This document shows positions 7,610 through 11,073 of a DNA stretch of 11,073 bases, in pieces. The position numbers and the translations under genes are program-made. Each line of letters begins with the position of its first letter. Positions within the stretch are counted from its first letter, which is position 1. The notes beneath the pieces were generated by a model. That model made no database searches. It was not told where the DNA came from and saw only the letters and a list, made by a program, of their open reading frames with translations. This stretch comes from an uncultured Verrucomicrobiota bacterium (lineage in GTDB: Bacteria > Verrucomicrobiota > Verrucomicrobiia > Limisphaerales > UBA9464): contig CAIPFS010000250.1 in NCBI GenBank assembly GCA_903864375.1, positions 1 through 11,073 on the forward strand. The letters are read 5' to 3'.

Positions 7610-8558
7610 GATAATGACGCACCGAAACGTGATCGAGCCGCGCGATGGCGTCCTCGGTCAAAACCGCGGCCGAGAAATACCGGGTCACCAGATGCGAAGC
7701 GATGGAGGACTCGTTGGTCCCCATGTAACGGACGGAAAGGCCCGGTTCCACCTCGCCGGTGACACCGGTCTTTTGAAGTCCGACCACGCCCTGCTGGGCC
7801 TCTCCGACCCGCAGCAACAGGATGCTGGTGAATCCCTGGTCATCAATCGGGAGCTTGTCGCTGGGAACCAGCGGAATGCCCCGCCAGGTAATGAACGGCG
7901 AACCAAACAAGTTGACGGTGGGAGGCGGTACCCCGCGGCGTGTGGCTTCGCGACCGAAGGCGGCGACCGCCTTCGGATGGGCGAGGAAAAACGCCGGCTT
8001 CTTCCAGACCAGGGAAAGCAGTTCATCGAAATCGTCCGGGGTTGGCGGCCCTTTCCGGGTCTTGATGCGCTGACGGTCGGCCACCTCTCGAAGCAAGCCG
8101 AACTGGGTGTGGTTGATGAGTTCCCATTCCTCCCGTTCCTTGACCGCTTCCACGGTCAGGCGCACCTGCTCGCGCAGCTGATCAATGCGGTTGCTGTAAA
8201 GGTCGGTCACACGGGTGTGGGTGCGCAGCACGGCCTGGATGGTGCTGAGATGGTACTCCCGCGGGTCCACTTCGTAATCCACGAAGGTGGTGGGCAGCTT
8301 CGGTTCGCCCCCGTCGGCGGTCAGCAGCTCCACCTTGCCCTCACCGAAGTCATTCGCCTGCTTGTCCTTTCCGGCCTTGGCGATCCGGTTGACGCGATAG
8401 ACGCCGCCATCCACGTCGACCCACGGCAACAATTTATGAAGCCAGCGGGGCGTGATGTCGGTCATCTGCGGGACCGTGACGGTCGCCGTTGCGAGATTGC
8501 GGGCAGCCGCGGCGCTGAGGCTCAAGCGCGGGTCTTGGGAATGGGAGGTGTTGCTCAT
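7596..8558 (-). CDS. Family 2A (SrpI-like) encapsulin nanocompartment shell protein
   Basis: Shell protein of 320 residues, close to the usual SrpI-type length, predicted to have the HK97 phage-capsid fold and self-assemble into an icosahedral shell. The N-terminal arm AAAARNLATATVTVPQM (16-32) followed by ITPRWLHKLLPWVDVDGGVYRVNR (35-58) matches what I know of family 2A encapsulins. An extended loop lies around 59-105, a long charged helix around 118-165 (IDQLREQVRLTVEAVKEREEW; spine helix of the P domain), and an A-domain around 170-280. The C-terminal block QKTGVTGEVEPGLSVRYMG (262-280) and SIASHLVTRYFSAAVLTEDAI (285-305) is also characteristic. The ATG at 8558 fits the family N-terminus; GGAGG upstream is 17 bases away, too far for a classical ribosome site. 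The gene is first in an operon with the desulfurase cargo, behind a good candidate promoter. Related proteins were once called SrpI or 'major membrane protein I', hence possible mislabelling in databases. Confidence 0.92.
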   Translation of the reverse strand: MSNTSHSQDPRLSLSAAAARNLATATVTVPQMTDITPRWLHKLLPWVDVDGGVYRVNRIAKAGKDKQANDFGEGKVELLTADGGEPKLPTTFVDYEVDPREYHLSTIQAVLRTHTRVTDLYSNRIDQLREQVRLTVEAVKEREEWELINHTQFGLLREVADRQRIKTRKGPPTPDDFDELLSLVWKKPAFFLAHPKAVAAFGREATRRGVPPPTVNLFGSPFITWRGIPLVPSDKLPIDDQGFTSILLLRVGEAQQGVVGLQKTGVTGEVEPGLSVRYMGTNESSIASHLVTRYFSAAVLTEDAIARLDHVSVRHYHEYV

Positions 8559-8702
8559 GGACTATCGGGAGCAAGCCTCCGGTGTTCCGGTCAGCCAGCG
8601 AATCGGGTTCGATGGTTTCGGGCATCGTCATCACCAGCCGCACCCTCAAGCTCGAGCTCGTGGGGTGCCAGACTCTGGCTGGATGCTCCGAAAGAAGGGA
8701 CC

Positions 8703-8730
8703 AGATTAGGGAATGTCGTCGACCTGTCAA
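8703..8730 (-). promoter_or_regulatory. Candidate promoter of the encapsulin-desulfurase operon
   Basis: Read on the minus strand, a perfect -35 hexamer TTGACA (8730-8725) is followed by 16 bases and TAATCT (8708-8703), a 3-of-6 match to the -10 consensus. The transcript would begin near 8696 and carry about 138 bases of leader before the encapsulin ATG. The leader includes a small GGAG...CTCC hairpin close to the start codon; I do not recognise a riboswitch in it. No cysteine- or iron-sulfur-regulator operator was identified. Confidence 0.5.
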
Positions 8731-8748
8731 TCTGCCGGTCACTCCTGC

Positions 8749-8776
8749 TCGACACCACGCCGTGAGCGACTAAGCT
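8749..8776 (+). promoter_or_regulatory. Candidate promoter of rnpB
   Basis: TCGACA (8749-8754, one mismatch to TTGACA), a 16-base spacer and TAAGCT (8771-8776) lie just where a promoter would be needed: a start seven bases after the -10 falls at 8783, the first base of the predicted P1 helix of RNase P RNA. The -10 is a weak match (3 of 6). The -35 faces away from that of the encapsulin operon, with 18 bases between the two hexamers. Confidence 0.4.
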
Positions 8777-8782
8777 GACGGT

Positions 8783-9221
8783 GGTTTTGGGAGAGCGGGA
8801 TGTCGCTGGCTGACTCGTTCAGCTGGAGGAAAGTCCGAACTCCACAGGGCGCGGGGCCGCGGAAACCGGCAGCAGGTCATTCCGGTGGAAACGTCGGAGT
8901 GAAATAACGCCGGCCTGGCTGCGGGCAGGATCGACGCAAGGCGATTCTGACAGACAGTGCCACAGAAAATGTAGACCGCCTGCCATCGGCGCAAGTTGGT
9001 GGCCGGTAAGGGTGAAACGGCGGGGTAAGAGCCCACCGCCTGACGCGTAATCGTCAGGGCACGGAAAACCTCCCCGGGAGCAAGGCCAAATAGGGGACCT
9101 AGGCGCGGCTCGCGCGAGATTCGCGAAAGTGAGTCGGGTCCCGGGTATCGGCCGCAGAGATAAATGACATCCGCCGACCTCCGGGTCGGTACAGAATTCG
9201 GCTTACAGCTCTCCCAAGACC
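8783..9221 (+). ncRNA. rnpB: RNase P RNA, bacterial class A
   Basis: Catalytic RNA that removes 5' leaders from pre-tRNAs. The ends are set by helix P1: GGTTTTGGGAGAGC (8783-8796) pairs with GCTCTCCCAAGACC (9208-9221) over 14 pairs with one U-G wobble. Conserved blocks occur in order: GGAGGAAAGTCCG (8825-8837) followed by ACTCCACAGGGC; ACAGAAAAT near 8962; GGTAAGGGTGAAACGG and GGTAAGAGCCCACCG (about 9004-9042); GAGCAAGGCCAAATAGGGGA (about 9078-9097); AGATAAATGACATCC near 9158; and ACAGAATTCGGCTTA (9191-9205). Helix P4 closes by AGTCCGAA (8832-8839) with TTCGGCTT (9197-9204), leaving the universally bulged U at 8834. The length, about 439 nt, is long for class A but credible. It is divergent from the encapsulin gene. 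I saw no T-rich terminator directly after it. Exact ends are within a few bases. Confidence 0.96.
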
Positions 9222-9252
9222 CTCCCGCTGATCCACTCAAATCGGCGCGGAT

Positions 9253-9277
9253 AAAAACAGATGACCTGTCCCTTAGT
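9253..9277 (+). repeat. Direct repeat, left copy (core ATGACCTGTCCCTTAGT)
   Basis: These 25 bases match 9483-9507 at 23 positions. The last 17 (9261-9277) are identical to 9491-9507. The copies are exactly 230 bases apart in the same orientation and bracket the other repeats of this spacer. Confidence 0.75.
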
Positions 9278-9305
9278 CGATTCCCGGGAGTCCGTTCCCG
9301 GGAGC

Positions 9306-9322
9306 CCGGACGTCTCGTCCGG
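9306..9322. repeat. Perfect inverted repeat (7-bp arms, 3-base loop)
   Basis: CCGGACG (9306-9312) and CGTCCGG (9316-9322) are exact complements around TCT. It directly follows a tandem pair of TTCCCGGGAG, each itself carrying the palindrome CCCGGG. With no U-rich tail it is a poor intrinsic terminator for rnpB, about 85 bases past the end of that RNA, but might act as a processing stop. Confidence 0.5.
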
Positions 9323-9393
9323 CAAAGGATGCCCTAGGCCCTTGGCTTTAATTCCCGGTGGGAGGTCATCCGTCCTTCTCGCAGCTTTCTCCT

Positions 9394-9483
9394 AATCTGT
9401 GTAAATCTGCGTCAATCTGCGGACCAACTCCTTCCACAGAACGGAAAGCGGATCCTCAGGTGGACGTAGATTGACACAGATGA
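9394..9483. repeat. Diverged inverted repeat pair of the ATCTGTGTnAATCTGCGTC type
   Basis: The plus strand at about 9394-9421 reads AATCTGTGT then AAATCTGCGTC and a further AATCTGCGG. The minus strand of about 9458-9483 reads TCATCTGTGT then CAATCTACGTCC. The two arms therefore carry the same phrase in opposite directions around about 36 unique bases. Similar phrases occur as dispersed spacer repeats in several phyla including Verrucomicrobiota (recollection). Confidence 0.55.
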
Positions 9484-9507
9484 AAGACAAATGACCTGTC
9501 CCTTAGT
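9483..9507 (+). repeat. Direct repeat, right copy (core ATGACCTGTCCCTTAGT)
   Basis: Second copy of the 25-base repeat described at 9253-9277. It ends 39 bases before the first possible start codon of the prepilin-like gene, so it lies in the likely promoter or leader region of that gene. Confidence 0.75.
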
Positions 9508-9546
9508 TTTAGATCCTAAATTTGACTCGTCCCCGGACATGTCAAA

Positions 9547-9810
9547 ATGGCGCTTTACAGACGAAGGAGGGATTGGTACCGACCTCTCATGGGTGAAGAA
9601 CCGTTTGGTTTCCGATCAACTCCAGCGAATGCTTTCCCAAGGGCTATCCCTGTGAAATGGGTTCAGTCACGGATCGGGTTTACGTTGATCGAGTTACTCG
9701 TGGTGATCGCCATCATCGCCATCCTGGCCGGGATGCTTCTTCCGGCCCTTGCCCGCGCCAAGTACATGGGCCAACGCACCCCCTGCGTGAACAACATCCG
9801 GCAGCAATAA
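9547..9810 (+). CDS. Prepilin-type N-terminal methylation domain protein (5' part of an interrupted gene)
   Basis: Encodes 87 residues: a long basic leader, then the type IV pilin / type II pseudopilin signal SRIG|FTLIELLVVIAIIAILAG, with cleavage expected after G44, mature residue F45, the conserved Glu at mature position 5 (E49) and a hydrophobic helix. After it come ARAKYMGQRTPCVNNIRQQ and a stop. In the large Verrucomicrobiota/Planctomycetota family of such proteins this region continues straight into a MYADD segment, and here that segment follows in the same frame after two stop codons. The fragment alone would be a membrane-anchored helix without its globular domain. The start is uncertain: ATG at 9547 or 9589. 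A good AAGGAGG (9564-9570) lies between them, 18 bases before 9589. The leader is longer than usual with either start. Confidence 0.75.
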   Translation: MALYRRRRDWYRPLMGEEPFGFRSTPANAFPRAIPVKWVQSRIGFTLIELLVVIAIIAILAGMLLPALARAKYMGQRTPCVNNIRQQ

Positions 9811-9813
9811 TAG
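9808..9813 (+). other. Two adjacent in-frame stop codons (TAA TAG) breaking the prepilin-like gene
   Basis: In the frame shared by both halves the codons read Arg-Gln-Gln-TAA-TAG-Ser-Gln-Leu-Met-Tyr-Ala-Asp-Asp. The usual family pattern is NNLRQ, six residues, then MYADD. Here NNIRQ is followed by exactly six codons before MYADD, two of them stops, so spacing and frame are preserved and only two sense codons appear lost. Confidence 0.75.
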
Positions 9814-9822
9814 AGTCAGCTC

Positions 9823-10449
9823 ATGTACGCTGACGATTCCTCGGGCAACTTTGCCTTTCACGACGATGTCAGTCCCGACTATCACCGCACCGCCACCACA
9901 GGGAAACGCAGCATTGTCGACACCATGCGGGGAACGTACCTGAGAAACACCCACATCCTGATCTGCCCGGTCACCGCCAATACCATCGGCAGGACCTGGT
10001 TGAACTATGCCAGTCCAACCAATTTCGCCGATAAGACCACCCGGGATTACGGCGGCTGGGATACAACCGCAGCTAACGTTTTCACGCCGTATATGTGGTT
10101 TGCCAACTTCTCGGCCAGTCCCGCGGTCAAGTTTCTCGATCCCCAGGGCAAGCCAACGGCGGATTCGCCGGATTTGGAGCCAGCCTGGCCCAAGAAAACA
10201 TCGGAACTGGACAGTCGGCGTGCCTTTATTACCCATCGGGTCAGCGATACTCCGGGAACCAAGCTCTGGGACTTGGGACATCTCGGTGCCTTTGATGGCG
10301 GGAGCCAAAGCAAACCGTTGTTCGCCTGGTCCATCACGCCCGACCAACCCGTCGGTCAGGCGGATGGAAGCGTGATCATTCGCAAGAAAAGCAACATCCG
10401 GGCAAGGGCCATGGGCGGTCCCAGCGCTGACACCCGTTACTACTATTGA
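9823..10449 (+). CDS. Globular C-terminal part of the interrupted prepilin-like protein (probable pseudogene remnant)
   Basis: This is an open frame of 208 codons from the ATG at 9823, in the same frame as the prepilin fragment. It begins MYADDSSGNFAFHDD, which is internal in the family (after NNLRQ...), so the ATG is probably not a true start and no ribosome site precedes it. Further on come ILICPVTAN (about 45-53), resembling the 'CP' block of related proteins, GGWDTTAANVFTPYMWFANF, and near the end VGQADGSVIIRKKSNIR, corresponding to the 'DGSV/DGHV' element that closes these beta domains. With the upstream part the full protein would be about 300 residues, a normal size for the family. These proteins are usually exported or membrane-anchored through the N-terminal helix. 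Function is unknown, and a pseudogene or sequencing error are both possible. Confidence 0.7.
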   Translation: MYADDSSGNFAFHDDVSPDYHRTATTGKRSIVDTMRGTYLRNTHILICPVTANTIGRTWLNYASPTNFADKTTRDYGGWDTTAANVFTPYMWFANFSASPAVKFLDPQGKPTADSPDLEPAWPKKTSELDSRRAFITHRVSDTPGTKLWDLGHLGAFDGGSQSKPLFAWSITPDQPVGQADGSVIIRKKSNIRARAMGGPSADTRYYY

Positions 10450-10521
10450 ATCGACGTTGCCGTTACCGCCGATGAAGCCTCCATGGATATTCGTCCATCC
10501 TCCTAACTCCATTCCTCCGCC

Positions 10522-11073
10522 ATGACTCCTGTACCATCGGTGAAAGCCACCTACTTCCTTGATGTCATTTCGTCCTGGTGTTGGTGGACCGAACCCGCTT
10601 GGGCTGAATTCCTGCGCCGCTTCGAGGGACGCGTTCAGTTCGACTGGAAAATTGCCCTCGTGCAGGGCGACGGCTTCCCGGCCACACGCGAACAGCTGGA
10701 ATGGTATTACCGTCGGAGCGGAATCATGACTCGATCTCCCTACCGTTTGAGCGCGGGATGGTTGGAACCGGGCCAGTATGAATACCTGGTCCCAAATCTG
10801 GTCGCCGAGGCAGCTCGCGACCTCGGTGCCACTGACGATCGCGCCCGACTCGCAGTGGCTGCTGCCGCTGTCCGGGAGGGACGCGAGGTTAGCCGTTGGG
10901 ACGTGTCTGTTTCAGCGGTGGCTGCTGCCACGGGATTGGACGCAGAAGCTCTTCGAGCCCGGGCTCAGCTACCGGAGGTGGAAGCTCGCATCCGGGCTTC
11001 GACCGCAGAATTCCACTCCCTGAAGATCAGTCAGCGGCCAGCGTTTGTGATCGAAAATGGGATCGGTGATCGG
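10522..11073 (+). CDS. DsbA/GST-kappa-like thioredoxin-fold protein, 3' end outside the window
   Basis: Open from the ATG at 10522 to the right edge with no stop, giving 184 residues of a longer protein. The opening KATYFLDVISSWCWWTEPAWAEFLRRF (8-34) fits the first beta strand, active-site turn and helix of the DsbA/FrnE/2-hydroxychromene-2-carboxylate isomerase group. It is followed by VQFDWKIALV and GIMTRSPYR, an Ala/Arg-rich helical domain, and ISQRPAFVIENG with the likely cis-proline P173. The usual CPWC redox pair reads SSWC here: the first, nucleophilic cysteine is Ser17 and only Cys20 remains. That favours a glutathione-transferase-kappa or isomerase-like role over a disulfide oxidase. 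No signal peptide is seen, so it is probably cytoplasmic. The start lacks a clear ribosome site and follows the broken prepilin gene by 72 bases. Confidence 0.7.
   Translation, partial: MTPVPSVKATYFLDVISSWCWWTEPAWAEFLRRFEGRVQFDWKIALVQGDGFPATREQLEWYYRRSGIMTRSPYRLSAGWLEPGQYEYLVPNLVAEAARDLGATDDRARLAVAAAAVREGREVSRWDVSVSAVAAATGLDAEALRARAQLPEVEARIRASTAEFHSLKISQRPAFVIENGIGDR

Larger units (their letters stand above)
9222..9546. other. Gene-free spacer with direct and inverted repeats
   Basis: No coding sequence is supported in these 325 bases between rnpB and the broken prepilin gene. The stretch consists largely of short repeats: a 25-base direct repeat at both ends, a tandem TTCCCGGGAG pair (9281-9290 and 9295-9304), a 7-bp-arm hairpin, and an inverted pair built on ATCTGTGTnAATCTGCGTC. 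No transposase, tRNA or promoter stands out. It looks like a cluster of dispersed intergenic repeats. Confidence 0.6.

Noticed and set aside
8559..8696. A cysteine- or SAM-sensing riboswitch in the encapsulin leader
   Set aside because: The sulfur theme makes it attractive, but I could not find the core motifs of SAM-I or other known riboswitches by eye.
8434..8742. Open frame of 102 codons on the minus strand overlapping the encapsulin start
   Set aside because: It overlaps the start of the encapsulin gene in another frame and contains the candidate promoter. Its product looks like random GC-rich translation.
7290..8765. Open frame of 491 codons on the plus strand across the encapsulin and cargo genes
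   Set aside because: It is antisense to two recognisable genes, its product is low-complexity without family features, and long antisense frames are common in GC-rich DNA.
8770..9240. Open frame of 156 codons on the minus strand
   Set aside because: It is antisense to the RNase P RNA, whose conserved structure explains the sequence.
9306..9322. Intrinsic terminator for rnpB
   Set aside because: The hairpin is perfect, but it lies about 85 bases after the RNA end and no T-run follows, so I list it only as an inverted repeat.
9253..9507. CRISPR array or insertion sequence
   Set aside because: Only two repeat copies with a 205-base interval, no regular spacers, no cas gene and no transposase.
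10483..10498. ATGGA/TCCAT inverted repeat between the prepilin-like and DsbA-like genes
   Set aside because: Five-base arms with a six-base loop and no T-tract are weak and expected by chance.

Overview
The window looks like chromosomal DNA from a Verrucomicrobiota member, most likely of the Pedosphaera/Limisphaera type. This is inferred from several features together. The DNA is GC-rich. There is a prepilin-like protein with an N-terminal GFTLIELLVVIAIIAIL segment followed by a MYADD(S) module. There is a Calx-beta exported protein whose C-terminal domain has the IEYTDS...NW...MYRA pattern common in that phylum. There is a large FHA/TPS-type beta-helix exoprotein. The spacers hold short hairpin repeats and 'cacagagaacacagag' / 'AATCTGTGTAAATCTGCG' phrases that I associate with these genomes. 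No 16S or ribosomal protein marker is present, so the taxonomy is provisional.

Layout. 1-297 is a non-coding leader with two perfect hairpins. 298-4407 (+) encodes a secreted filamentous-haemagglutinin-like protein of about 1,369 residues. A candidate promoter lies in the following gap, and 4537-5679 (+) encodes an exported protein with two Calx-beta repeats. Convergent to it, on the minus strand, is a two-gene operon: a family 2A (SrpI-like) encapsulin shell protein (8558-7596), overlapped by 14 bases by a SufS-type cysteine desulfurase (7609-5720) with a disordered N-terminal extension of about 230 residues rich in Pro, Ala, Ser and Gly. Divergent from the encapsulin operon is a bacterial class A RNase P RNA gene (about 8783-9221, +). 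9222-9546 is a gene-free stretch with direct and inverted repeats. 9547-10449 (+) is a prepilin-like gene broken by two adjacent in-frame stop codons. 10522 to the right edge (+) is the start of a DsbA/GST-kappa-like thioredoxin-fold protein that runs off the window.

The most interesting system is the encapsulin plus cysteine desulfurase pair, a protein nanocompartment predicted to enclose a desulfurase that frees sulfur from L-cysteine. Family 2A encapsulins with desulfurase cargo are already described, so the family is not new. What is worth following here is the likely phylum, the long unstructured cargo domain with a few isolated motif-like islands, the overlapping gene pair, and the control region shared with rnpB. 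The other genes show no functional link to this operon. No cysE, rhodanese or regulator lies beside it within the window.
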